The translations under genes were made by a program, and so were the position numbers. DNA of 64,000 nucleotides from Elymus sibiricus (Eukaryota > Streptophyta > Magnoliopsida > Poales > Poaceae), in contig CM077664.1 of the NCBI GenBank assembly GCA_039707655.1, forward strand, positions 123,912,485-123,976,484, given 5' to 3'. Positions 46,018 to 56,412 of the stretch are shown piece after piece. Every line of letters starts with the position of its first letter. The stretch's first letter is position 1. The notes under the pieces were generated by a model, which saw nothing but the letters and a program-made list of their open reading frames with translations, ran no database searches and had not been told where the DNA came from.

Positions 46018-47469
46018 CTATTTGCTGTCGAGTGTTGTTGATATGTTGGTGGGAGCAGCATTGGGATCTTCCGGGTGGATGTTCACAGGCTTCGTGTCGC
46101 AGGCCGACTGAAACGCAGATTCTGCAGCCGGCTTCTTGGAGCGTAGCAGATCACTCGGATCGGCATTTTTCTTGTACTCCTCCAGTTCCACCATGGCCAT
46201 CTGCTCATCAGCTATCTTGGACCCTTGCTGCAAACACTCCTCCGCGTGCTGTCGACTGCCAGTGACTGTGATCACACCTTTGGGGCCGGGCATCTTCAGC
46301 TTGAGATACACATAACACGGACGGGCCATGAAACGTGCGTAAGCCGGCCGACCAAGGATGGCATGGTAGGCACTGCGGAAGTCGACCACTTCGAAGGTCA
46401 GCCTTTCCTTCCGAAAGTTCTTGTCGTCTCCAAAGACCACATCCAGGGCGATCTGCCCGAGTGACTTTGCTTTCTTGCCGGGGATCACTCCGTGGAACTG
46501 CATGCTGCTCTCGCTGAGTCGGGACATCGGAATGCCCATCGCTTGTAGAGTATCAGCGTACAGTATGTTCAGTCCGCTTCCACCGTCCATGAGGACCTTG
46601 CGCAATCGGACGCCTCCCACGACTGGATCGACGACCAGCGCCTGCCGCCCAGTAGTGGCAATGTAGGCTGGGTGGTTCGACTGATCAAAGGTGATCGGAG
46701 TCTTCGACCAGTTCAGAAACTTTGTCGTCGCCGGCATGTCCATGTTCACTTCTCGGTTGATAACTTTCAACCGGCTCCTGCTCTCTACATCTGCAAAGAT
46801 CATCAGGGTTGCGTTGACACTGGGAAAAGGTTCATCTTTGTCTCCATCATCAGCTTCTCCTGGGCTCTTCTCACTCGATGGGCCCTCTCGGAACTGCTGA
46901 ATCAACAGTCTGCACTGTTGAGTGGTATGCTTGGGCAATATCAGATTGCCCTCTTCATCCTTCCTGGTGTGGATGTGACACGGCAAATCGAGGACATCTT
47001 GGCCCGACTGATCTCTCTTTTTCTTCGGGATCCATTTTTCCTTAGCCTTCCCCTTGTTCTTGGCTTGGCCAGCCAGTGCGGCAGCCTCGGCCTGAACCGA
47101 ACCATCAGCTTTGCACTTCGGCTTCCGACTGGGATTAATGTTTCCGGGGTTGGGCTCACTGGTTTTCCCTTTGCCGTTACGGAGATGGTCCTCCTCCTCT
47201 CCGTTTGCATACCGAGTGGCGATCTCCATCATTCGGCTCATGGTCAAAGATCCTGACCGACCGAATTTCAGGATGAGCTCCCGATATCTGACTCCTGCCT
47301 TGAAGGCACAGACTGCTTGATGCTCCGTGACATTCTCCACCACGTGATGCAAGGTTGTCCACCGCTGGATGTACTCCCTCAATGTTTCATTCGGTTTCTG
47401 CACGCAATGCTGTAGCTCGGACAATCCAGCTGGGCGTTTGCACGTGCCCTCGAATGTTTTGATGAACAC
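46018..47469 (-). pseudogene. Tat element gag C-terminus and protease
   Basis: Capsid end (LREYIQRWTTLHHVVENV), a Lys-rich linker, a CHIH-x(n)-H-x(4)-C zinc-knuckle-like segment (about 46940-46870), and the protease active site LMDGGSGLNILY near 46580. The frame is bounded by stops TGA (47472-47470) and TAG (46020-46018), both in frame with what precedes and follows. Confidence 0.88.
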
Positions 47470-49087
47470 TCAGGTCAAATCTTCCCAGCAGTATATGCTG
47501 GCCGGACTGAGCTGGTTGAGCCAGGCACGGGCGGACCCTTCCAGCATCAAAGGCAAATGCTTCATCGCCACATAATCATTTCCTCCACCAATCTGCACAG
47601 CCACTCGGTAATCCTCTAACCAAGTTTCTGGCTTGGACTCACCGGTGAACTTGCTTACTCCAGCTGCCAATCTGAAGTTAGGCGGGATCTCAGCGGCCCG
47701 AATGGCCCTGCTGAAACACTCGGGCCCGGAGATGAATGCTCCACTTCCACTCGGACTATCTCTGTCCAAGTTCTCTCTCAGAGCTCTGCCTCTGTCGAGT
47801 AGGTTCTGAGCGAGAACGGATCTCGCGTTGAACTGCGGGTCACGGTGGTCGACTGGCTCTCTCTGGCGATAACCGTCACCATGACGGGGAGGGCTGGCCC
47901 TCCGATCGTTGCCGTAAGGACGCCTGGCGTCGTACGGCCGGGGCGCGTACGAGCCATCCCGCGGAGGGGGCGACTGCATGTGGCGATGATCGTCCTGACG
48001 CCGCGGAGGCATATTCCGACTGCGACCCTGCCCCGAGTACTGGTCTCGGTGGCGGTCTTGGTCGTTTCGCCGCGGAGGCGAGTGTCTGTTTCTTCTTGGA
48101 GACACTGGACTGTGGGCCGACTAGACGGTGTCAGCCCTAACGGATCTGCTGTGAATCCGGTTGCGCGACTGAGATACTGCCGAATTTTGCTCTTCAGCTG
48201 CCTTGAGCAGGGCCCGGATCTGCCGAAGACCCTCCCCCGCCTCGGATCGGGACGGCTCAATGGAATCTACTATCCGAGTGGCCGCCGCCAGATTCTGGAC
48301 AGGAGTGCGGAATACATGGAAACTCTGCTGCTGGTCATTCGAGAACAACTGCCGCTGCCGCCGACTAGAACTGGGCGGATGCTGCTTGCGGGGGCGGTCG
48401 TCGAGTGATTTCTGAAGCGCCTCCAGACGACTGCGCTCGGCCAAGTTGGCCTGGCGTGCGGCCTCCAAAGCCTGAGCCTCGGGGGTCATCCCAACGATGG
48501 GCGTCTGGAGGGCCTGCTCGGTTCTGCGCTGCAGATCTTCCCTCTGCTGCCGAGTGAGAGGTCTGGGGACGTACTCATCGTCATGTCGGTCCCTGCCGCC
48601 GCCAAGATCAGCGCGCAACGGGTCACCGTTCTCCGCGCCGCCGGGGCCGTACCTAGGCGGACTGGGCGGGGAATCGGCCATCAGCACCTCCGCAGCGGGA
48701 TAGCTGCTCTCGCACTCGGATAAGCTTTCTGAGTGCTCATGCACGGAGGCGAACAGATCGAAGATAGGTTCATCGGGCTCGATTGCCGAGATCTGCGGGG
48801 CTGCAGCCTGAAGGGCCACCGCGTGCCTGATCCACCACTGAAGCCGCGAGCGTCCAGAGCGCTTGCGACGACGGCTGGTGGAGAGCGAAGAAGTCGACTG
48901 ATAAGGAGTCGACGGTTGCCGAAAGAAGGACGCCGAAGGTACTCGCGCGGAAGTGCGCCGCGCCACGGACGGGCAACGCCTTGACATCCAGCGGGGCTTC
49001 CTGGAGCCATGCCGAATCGTCGGCGATGAAGCTGAGGACGCCGAAACGGATCTCGCCGCCCAGAGTCAGTCTGCCGCCGGAAACCAT
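47470..49087 (-). pseudogene. Tat element gag N-terminal part
   Basis: A likely start is ATG at 49087 (MVSGGRLTLGGEIRFGVLSF), 48 bases from the primer-binding site. That frame shifts near 48970 into the main gag frame (ATG 48987). The middle is Arg/Pro-rich (YGNDRRASPPRHGDGYRQ); the capsid core reads KFTGESKPETWLEDYRVAV and MLEGSARAWLNQL. In-frame TAG at 48123-48121 and TGA at 47472-47470. Gag would form the particle; this one is inactive. Confidence 0.8.
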
Positions 49088-49134
49088 GGTGATGGTGGAA
49101 AAAATGCAACTACGCCGGAAGTCCCTAGACGCCT

Positions 49135-49152
49135 GCCCCACGGCGGGCGCCA
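49135..49152 (-). promoter_or_regulatory. primer-binding site of the Tat element
   Basis: Minus-strand TGGCGCCCGCCGTGGGGC two bases inside the 5' LTR end. Confidence 0.8.
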
Positions 49153-49154
49153 AC

Positions 49155-49727
49155 TGTCGTGGGTGCAAGTCTGACAGTAGTGTGTAGGGGTACGGATGAG
49201 AGGGCAGAGCCTAGCTACGGCGCGGGTGTTACACTCGGATTTACGAGTTCAGGCCCCTCAGCGGTGGAGGTAACAGCCCTACGTCTCAGTGCTCTGGAGC
49301 TTGATTGATTGAGTGTATAGGTTACAAAGAATGCGAACCCTTGGAATGGAGCTGGGGGGTGGCTTATATAGTCTTCGCCAGCCCTCCCATGAATGCCGCC
49401 ATCACCAGGGGTTAAGAGGGGGTTTAAGGGCGCCAGGTAACGGGCGCATTGATTACAATTAATACAGGCGAACGTGCGTCCCGACCATTGCGCTCCCGGA
49501 GTCTCCTGGTCTTCTCTGGTCGAGTGACTTTCGGGTGCTCCGAGCGAAACAAGCTGGTCGAGTGAACTCTTGCCTCTCGAGTGGTTCGTCGAGCTCCGAG
49601 TGAATGTCAGTCTGCAGAACTCTTGGTCACTGATCTGGCCCTGGGGCCCAGTATAAGGCGCGTGGAGTCATAGGGTAGGGTCTGTAGGACAGGCCTGTTA
49701 CCCTATCCCTAGTACATGCCCTCGTCA
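49155..49727 (-). mobile_element. 5' LTR of the Tat element
   Basis: TGTCGTGGG...CCCTCGTCA, 573 bp. Flanked on the right by TGAGC (49728-49732), matching CGAGC at 36394-36398 except for one base. Confidence 0.93.
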
Positions 49728-50617
49728 TGAGCGAGGAGGCCGTGGCGAACCCCAACTTCGTCGTGGAGCAGTGTGCCATCTACGATGCCCTCCGCGCTCA
49801 AGCCGCCGCTCGCCAGGAAGCGGTCGCCGCCGAGGTGCAGCTCCAGGCGATCGCGGAGGAGAACAATGCCAGCTACACCTCCTACACGTCGCCGATGAAC
49901 AATCAGGCGGCCCGGTGGGACGACGACAGCGCGGGCACCACCATTTCCATCGTGGAACTCACGTCCATCGGCGACGGACAAGGCGCAGACTCCTCCGAGG
50001 ATGAGTAGGGCACGGGAGGCGACAGGGCCCGGTGTCCCATGTGGGCCGGTCCGTCTCCCATGTTCAACTCTTCCTCGCCGGAGACCGCACCTTCACCTCA
50101 CGGGTCTTATCGCCGGTGGTCATGAAGATGGCGGATGGAGGACAACAAGGGCTCAGACGCCGGCCACCGCCGCCGTGTAGGATAGGTTTAGGGTCGAGTC
50201 ATTTTTTTTGTTCTAAATGTTTGAATTCTAATGAAAAACCACCGTGTTTGTATGAAATCCGTCATGTTTATATGAAATCGGGCCGGATTTGCATGAATTT
50301 CATCCGGTTTGTTGAAAAAGAGTTTGAAATGTATGCGGCTAGCGTTGGATGGCGGAGTCCCGCATCCGTGTCTGCGGACTGGTCCACCCCCTGTTCGCGG
50401 ACGGGTGCGGGGGAAAATTTGCGGGTTGCCGTTGGAGATGCCCTAAGTCGATCTAATGGCATTTCTAACCGATCCCCAATAACCGGTTAGAGGAGTAAAA
50501 TCCCAGTTTTACTCCTCTAACCGGGACCTAACCGATCCCCAATAGGCCATAGTGGATTAAAAGTCATACTCGGCCGCCACGAATCTCCCTATATTTACTT
50601 CACCGCTCGGCGGCCGA

Positions 50618-52135
50618 TGATGACCCACAAGTATAGGGGATCAATCTTAGTCCTTTCGATAAGTAAGAGTGTCAAACCCAATGAGGAGCAGAAGGAAATG
50701 ACAAGCGGTTTTCAGTAAGGTGTTTTCTGCAAGCACTGAAAGTAGCGGTAACGAGTAGTTTGATAGCAAGATAATTCGTAACAAGTAACAAGTAACAAGT
50801 AACAATTGTACCAAAAGTGCAGCAAGGTGGCCCAATCCTTTTTATAGCAAAGGACAAGCCGGAATGAACTCTTATATAAAGCAAGACGTTCTCGAGGACA
50901 CATGGGAATTTCGTCTAGTCACGTTCATCATGTTTAGTTGATTCGCGTTCGCTACTTTGATAATTTGATATGTGGGTGGACCGGTGCTTGGGTGCTGTTC
51001 TTACTTGAACAAGCCTCCCACTTATGATTAACCCCTCTTGCAAGCATCCGCAACTATGAAAGAAGAATTAAGATAAATCTAACCATAGCATGAAACATAT
51101 GGATCCAAATCAGCCCCTTACGGAATAACGCATAAACTAGGGTTTAAGCTTCTGTCACTCTAGCAACCCATCATCTACTTATTACTCCCCAATGCATTAT
51201 CCTAGGCCCAATTATGGTGAAGTGTCATGTAGTCGACGTTCACATGACACCACTAGAAGAAATACAACATACACATCATCAAAATATCGAACGAATACCA
51301 ACTTCACATGATTACTTATAACAAGACTTCTCCCATGTCCTCAAGAACGAAAGTAACTACTCACAAAACATATTCATGTTCAAGATCATAGGAGTATTGA
51401 ATATCATTAAGGATCTGAACATATGATCTTCCACCAAATAAACCAATTAGCATCAACTACAGAGAGTAATCAACACTACTAGCAACCCACAGGTACCAAT
51501 CTGAGGTTTTGAGACAAAGATTGCATACAAGAGATAAAATAGGGTTTGAGATGAGATGGTGCTGGTGAAGATGTTGATGAAGATTGGTCCTCCCACGATG
51601 AGAGGATCGTTGGTGATGTCGATGGCTCCGATTTCCCCCTCCCGGAAGGAAGTATCCCCGGCGGAATCGCTCCGCCAAAGAGCAAAAGTGCTCCTGCCCA
51701 AGTTCCGCCTCGAGACGGCAGCGCTTCGTCCTGAAAGTCTTCTCTCTATTTTTAGGGAAAATGAGCCTATATAGCAGAAGGAGGGGGGCGGAGGCCTGCC
51801 AGGGGCCCCATAAGGCATCAGGGCGTGCCCTGGGGGGCGCGCCCTGTTGCCTTGTGGGCAACTGGTGGGTCCCTTCTGGTATTTATTTTCTCCAGTTTTT
51901 TTATATATTCAATAAAAAATCTCCATAAAATTTCAGGTCATTTGGAGATCCATAGAATAGGTATCTCTGCTGTAGCTATTTCAGGTCCAGAATTCCAGCT
52001 ACTGGTATTCTCCCTCTTCATATAAATCTTGCAAATTAAGAGAGAAAAGGCATAAGAATTGCATCATAAAGTGAAATAATGACCAAATACATTATAAATA
52101 ACAGTAGAAAATCATGATGCAAATTGGACGTATCA
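50618..52135 (-). mobile_element. solo LTR, Athila-group type
   Basis: TGATGACCCACAAGTATAGG...TTGGACGTATCA, 1518 bp. Perfect 5-bp target duplication GCCGA at 50613-50617 and 52136-52140. No internal region. GC-rich hairpin block near 51795-51860. Confidence 0.93.
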
Positions 52136-52231
52136 GCCGAGTAAAAAAATATCACTCTCTCTTCCTCCCCTCCTCCCCCCGCCTCGCCGCCGGCGCCTCC
52201 CCCGTCGTTCCCCACCGCCCCTCTCCTCCCA

Positions 52232-52971
52232 ATGGCCAGATCCCATCGCTGGCACTCCCCGCCGTTGATCCATAGTGCGGATCCGCGCCGCCACGCCCGC
52301 GCTTCGTCTTCAAGCGGCGCATCCTCGAGCCGCCGCCGCACAGCCGATGCACCGGCCCCCGCCCGCTTCGCCGACTTCCCGGACCTCCCTCTGCCGCGGT
52401 AGCTGTAGAGCACCTACCTCGGCATACGCCAACGAGCGTAGGGGACATGGGTGGCGGGATCACCAACCGGGAGACCCACACAAGGAAGTGGATAGGGTCG
52501 TTCCACACGGCGGAGCTCGCCGCGCTCGAATACGACCGGTGGCAGGTCCGGTTCCACGGCCAGGAGGCGCGCCTCAACTTCCCGTTTGGGACGGCGCCCG
52601 CCCACCTCGTCCCGCCGGCGCCGGGTGTGGTGAGTGCAGCGATGGCTCGGGAGGGTCGAGAGGCGAGGGAGCGCCTCACGGCGGAGGCTGCCGACGAGGC
52701 ATACATGGCGGACCTCCGCCGCCAGCACCCTGAGCTCGTGGAGGCGGAGCGGCCCATCTTCGCGGACAATGGCAGGGAGGTCATCATCATCTCCGATGAT
52801 GAGGTGCAAGGCGGCGAGGAGGGCGGCCAGGACGAGAAGCCATTCAACGGCGAGGAGTGGCGGCGCATCTTCCCCAACTCCGACGACGACGGCACCGACC
52901 TGGACCCAATGGGCGGTGGCATGCCGAGGCAAGATTGGCTCGACCTTTACGACGGCGATGATGATGAGTAG
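52232..52971 (+). pseudogene. AP2/ERF-domain-like ORF captured by Harbinger-like element 3
   Basis: From ATG 52232 (MARSHRWHSPPLIHSADP) the frame runs into YLGIRQRA and GTWVA at 52415-52468, with TAG codons before and within it. One missing base shifts to the frame continuing ITNRETHTRKWIGSF, HTAELAALEYDRWQVRFHG and ARLNFPFG. Together this follows the ~60-residue AP2/ERF DNA-binding domain pattern (YRGVR-x-R-x-WG-x-W-AEI, then W-LG-TF-TAE-AA-AYD, then LNFP). The rest is acidic (VIIISDDE, FPNSDDDGTDLD) and ends DLYDGDDDE-stop at 52971. The downstream frame from 52447 is open for 174 codons. An intact version would be expected to bind DNA in the nucleus. Confidence 0.72.
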
Positions 52972-53389
52972 TCTAGTGTAGTTCAAGTTAGTTTAGTTTA
53001 AGTTTAGTGTAGTTTTAGTTTAGTGTAATTTAAGTTCGAATTTATGTATAAAGTTCGGTTGCGAAGACTAGGTTGAACTTATGTTTAAATCTATGCAAAT
53101 TTCGGTTGAAACTAGGTTGAATTTTATGCAAATTTATGTTTACTCCATTAAATATAGGGGGTCGGCTAGGAACGGCTAAAACTTAGTGGAGTAAATATAC
53201 TCCACTAAGGCTTACTCCAAAGTTTACTCCTCTATTGTTTAGGGGATCGGTTAGAAATGCCCTAAGTATGATTATACGTCACCTTCCCATGAATTTACCA
53301 TCCATCCATGACTGATTTGCAAACATGGTGTGCACAAATATTTATGTTCATTGATGGTTTGATGTGGATGGTGGCGCGCATGGATGCAG

Positions 53390-53601
53390 ATAATCCTGGG
53401 CATGAAGCTGCAGGGGATCATCTGCCGGATGGCGATGGATCTCACGGATTCACGGAGCGGCACGCGGTGATCCAGGGGATCCTGTTGGTGCAGGTCAGCG
53501 ACAACTACTTCTGGTTCAGCTGGCCCACCTTCGTCCTCTTCCTCATCCACTTAAGGCTATTCCAGAATGGTTTCCAGATCATCTACTTCCTCTGGATCCT
53601 G
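53390..53601 (+). pseudogene. MLO exon piece e
   Basis: Starts IILGMKLQGIICRMAM after GATGCAG and, after a one-base frameshift near 53450, continues ERHAVIQGILLVQVSDNYFW and LFLIHLRLFQNGFQIIYFLW. This is the conserved MLO region around the second extracellular and cytoplasmic boundary. Donor GTAAAT at 53602. Confidence 0.88.
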
Positions 53602-53652
53602 GTAAATATAACTTCCTTGTCCATCATCCTATCTATCATCATCTTCTCGATC

Positions 53653-56130
53653 TGTCGGTACCGTGACCTTTGGGTTCACACACCAAACTGCGGACGGGCT
53701 ACAGTAGCCTCCTTGCCGGGGGAACATCAAGTGAAGCACTCCGACAACCAGGGCACCACCTTGAATTAGTGGTGGTATGCAGATCTTCATGAAGATCCTC
53801 ACTGACTACAACATTCAGAAGGAGTCTAAGTCTATGGTGGCACGCAGATCTTTGTCAAGATCTATCACATCTTACTACATCAACAACAAAGCGTGACCAG
53901 GAGAGGTTGCCCAAGCAACCCGGCAATGACTCAAGTCAAGAGGAGACCCGAGAACGGCTATGACATCCGGCAACGCCCGCTCCATCTGGCCCGTGATACG
54001 TCTCCAACGTATCTATAATTTTTTATTGTTCCATGCTATTATAGTATCAATCTTGGATGTCTTATATGCAATTATATATCATTTTTTGGGACTAACCTAT
54101 TAACCTAGTGCCCAGTGCCATTTGCTGTTTTTTGCTTTTTTGGCTTTTCAGAAAATCAATATCAAACGGAGTCCAAACGAAGAAAAAACTTTGGATTATT
54201 TTTTTCTAGACCAAGAGAGACCATAGAAGGTTCTGGAGAAGACCAAACAAGTCACGAGGGAGCGACAAGCTCGGGAGGCGCGCCTAGGGGGGGTAGGCGC
54301 GCCCCCAGGCTTGTGGGCCCCTCGTGGCACCTCTTGACCTAATTCCAAGCCTATAAATTCTCAAATATTCCCCATATACCAGAGAGCCACCTCGAATAAC
54401 TTTTCCACCGCCGCAAGCTTCTGTTCTTCCGTGATCCCATCTGGAGGCCTTTTCCGGCGATCTACCGGAGGGGGAATCGATCACGGAGGGCTTCTACATC
54501 AACCTTGATGCCCTTCCGATGATGTGTGAGTAGTTTACCACAGACCTATGGGTCCATAGCTAGTAGCTAGATGGCTTCTTCTCTCTCTTTGATCTTCAAT
54601 ACAATGTTCTCCTCGATCTCCTTGGAGTTCTATTTGATTCTAATCTTCTTTTGCGGTGTGTTTGTTGGGATCCGATGAATTGTGGGTTTATGATCAGATT
54701 ATTCATGAAAAATATTTGAGTCTTTTCTAAACTTAATTATGCATGATTGTTATAGCTTTGTATTTCTCTCCGATCTATCGGTTTGGTTTGGCCAACTAGA
54801 TTGATTTATCTTGCAATGGGAGAAGTGCTTTGTAATGGGTTCAATCTTGCGGTGCTCTATCCCAGTGACAGAAGAGGACAAGACACGTATTTGTATTGTT
54901 GCCATTAAGGATAAAACGATGGGGTTTATTCATATTGCTTGAGTTTACTTTGTCTACATCATGTCATCTTGCTTAAGGCGTTACTCTGTTTTCTTTAACT
55001 TAATACCCTAGATGCATGCTGGATAGCGGTCGATGGGTGGAGTAATAGTAGTAGATGCAGGCAGGAGTCGGTCTACTTGTCTCGGACGTGATGCCTATAT
55101 ACATGATCATTGCCATGAATCCGTCATAACTATGCGCTTTTCTATCAATTGCCCAACAGTAATTTGTTTACCCACCGTATGCTATGTGTTCGAGAGAGAA
55201 GCCTCTAGTGAAAACTATGGCCCCCGGGTCTACTTTTATCTTATATTAAAATCAAAAATTCCTTGCTGCAATTTATTTACTTTTATTTTCTTTTGCAATT
55301 TACTTTTCTATCTATCACTATTAGAATTAATCCTTGCAAGTGACCGCTAAGAGGATTGACAACCCTCTTGTTTACATTGGGTGCAAGTATTTGCTTTTGT
55401 GTGTGTAGGTGCTGCTAACGAGGTTCTGTGTGGTTCTCCTACTGGATTGATAATCTTGGTTCTTAACTGGGGGAAATACTTATCTCTATTGTACTGCATC
55501 ATCCTCTCCTCTTCGGGGAAATCCCAACGCAGTTCACAAGTAGCAGCCCGCATCCGGCAAGCGAAAGCAGCAAGCCACTGCACCCGACGCGTGGCATGCT
55601 AGTTCTGTGCGTACAGACCCTGCACGACACGTGGAGACTGTGCAGGCATGCCAGTGGAGTTACAGCGGCGTGGTAGCTGATGCACCACCCCATCCACCGT
55701 GCAGTGGACACCTGTATTAGTGTGTGTCGCACTAATACCAGGTAAATACCTTAAGCGGCGATCACATGACAGGCGTTCGTTCCCGGGGGCTTGAAAACGG
55801 TGACACCTAGCAATGCATTTAATGCACTTACCTACTTTGTCAGAAGTAGGTATAGACTACCGTAGTTACTGTGATACCCCTTGTACTATAAAAGGAGGAC
55901 CGAGCTACTGTAAAAAGGGGCCGTTGGACACTTGGTAGAAAACACATAGGAGCACAAAGACATCACTTTCCCTTCCTGGGAAGATTTTGTAGCTCTGTGT
56001 CCACCGAATCAACCAAACACAAAGCAGGAGTAGGGTGTTACGCGAATATGCGTCCCGAACCTAGGTAGATTCTTGCGTGTTCTACATTTTTTAGTTAGTG
56101 TTGATCCACACTTTGCGCCCATACCTCAAA
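53653..56130 (+). mobile_element. LTR-type insertion in an MLO intron, right border uncertain
   Basis: Starts TGTCGGTACCGTGACC right after MLO intron sequence. After removal of the solo LTR at 53994-55545 the remainder has a TATA-like box (CTATAAAAGG, 55886-55895) and AAGCAGGAGTAGGGTGTTAC near 56024, features of a grass Gypsy LTR. A possible end is AAATCGGCA near 56137. I found no target duplication, so borders are provisional. Confidence 0.5.
53994..55545 (+). mobile_element. solo LTR, Triticeae Gypsy type
   Basis: TGATACGTCTCCAACGTATC...TCACAAGTAGCA, 1552 bp, with a perfect 5-bp target duplication GCCCG at 53989-53993 and 55546-55550. It carries a hairpin-capable GGCGCGCC...GGCGCGCC block near 54275-54305. 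No internal domain. Confidence 0.93.
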
Positions 56131-56250
56131 TCGGCAAAGGGACACCTTTAGTCATTGGTGTCTCGCGTGTATTCTGCACATGCGCGACGACACAATCACT
56201 CTGCAATCGATCTGGTTGAGGTGACTGATTGCTCCATTCGATGCGTGTAC

Positions 56251-56318
56251 TACGAGTATGGCATGGACTCCTGCTTTAACGATTCCAAGAAGTTCGTCTT
56301 CGCGCGACTCTGCCTCAG
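56251..56318 (+). pseudogene. MLO exon piece f
   Basis: YEYGMDSCFNDSKKFVFARL matches the MLO YEFG-x-x-SCFH segment. No AG immediately precedes it, and the expected donor GT reads GG (CTCAG|GGAAAC). Both splice sites look decayed. Confidence 0.75.
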
Positions 56319-56412
56319 GGAAACAAGCCAAAGCCCTGACTTGAATCGATCGATGAGGAATATAGTTGTGGGTGGATATGATTTTGTCTGGCCACGCAAA
56401 CATGGATTGCAG

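Larger units (their letters stand above)
36399..49727 (-). mobile_element. Tat-lineage Gypsy retrotransposon with antisense gene
   Basis: 13,329 bp. Minus strand: 5' LTR 49727-49155, primer-binding site 49152-49135, gag-pol to 42805, a 72-bp tandem array, a gene on the opposite strand (37611-41401), polypurine tract, 3' LTR 36970-36399. Target duplication CGAGC/TGAGC (one mismatch). Two RNase H-like regions and the absence of a chromodomain fit the plant Tat lineage, as does a long extra region between pol and 3' LTR. The LTRs differ by seven substitutions and one 1-base gap over 572 bp (about 1.2%), so the insertion is recent. Gag-pol has seven in-frame stops. Confidence 0.93.
36010..50008 (+). 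pseudogene. captured acidic ORF of Harbinger-like element 2, split
   Basis: Starts ATG 36010 (MNASGSALWESLSTEMKHA, then QSRRARRIEAGLP, then SDDEDD). A one-base shift near 36210 moves to the frame HTGFTVEQEKAHYNATMAEV, which runs to ERPS at 36398. The Tat element lies at 36399-49727, and after its target duplication the same frame resumes at 49733 (EEAVANPNFVVEQCAIYD) and ends SSEDE-stop at 50008. The body is Gln/Glu-rich and helical. It shares the RR-x-AGLP motif and acidic end with the ORF at 33342-33886. Function unknown. Confidence 0.7.
35380..50443 (+). mobile_element. Harbinger-like element 2, split by a 13.3-kb retrotransposon
   Basis: Ends GGGCATCTCCAACGCCGACC at 35380 and, inverted at 50443, GGGCATCTCCAACGGCAACC; TAA target duplications at 35377-35379 and 50444-50446. 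Without the nested Gypsy element it is about 1.73 kb. It has a TATA box (TATTTAAA, 35929-35936) and a captured ORF starting at 36010, but no transposase. It sits in the splice donor of an MLO exon. Confidence 0.88.
50457..53262 (+). mobile_element. Harbinger-like element 3 with AP2/ERF-like ORF, split by a solo LTR
   Basis: Ends TGGCATTTCTAACCGATCCC (50457) and, inverted at 53262, GGGCATTTCTAACCGATCCC; TAA duplications at 50454-50456 and 53263-53265. About 1.28 kb without the nested LTR. Short subterminal palindromes (GAGGAGTAAA...TTTACTCCTC) occur at both ends. No transposase. It starts 10 bases beyond the TAA duplication of Harbinger-like element 2, inside the same MLO intron. Confidence 0.85.

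Noticed and set aside
47845..48408. 187-aa plus-strand ORF
   Set aside because: Complement of the Arg/Pro-rich gag linker; no domain, and the minus frame is the real one.
53308..53769. Single 153-aa gene
   Set aside because: The frame joins intron sequence, MLO exon e and the start of an LTR; only 53390-53601 is exon, in two frames.
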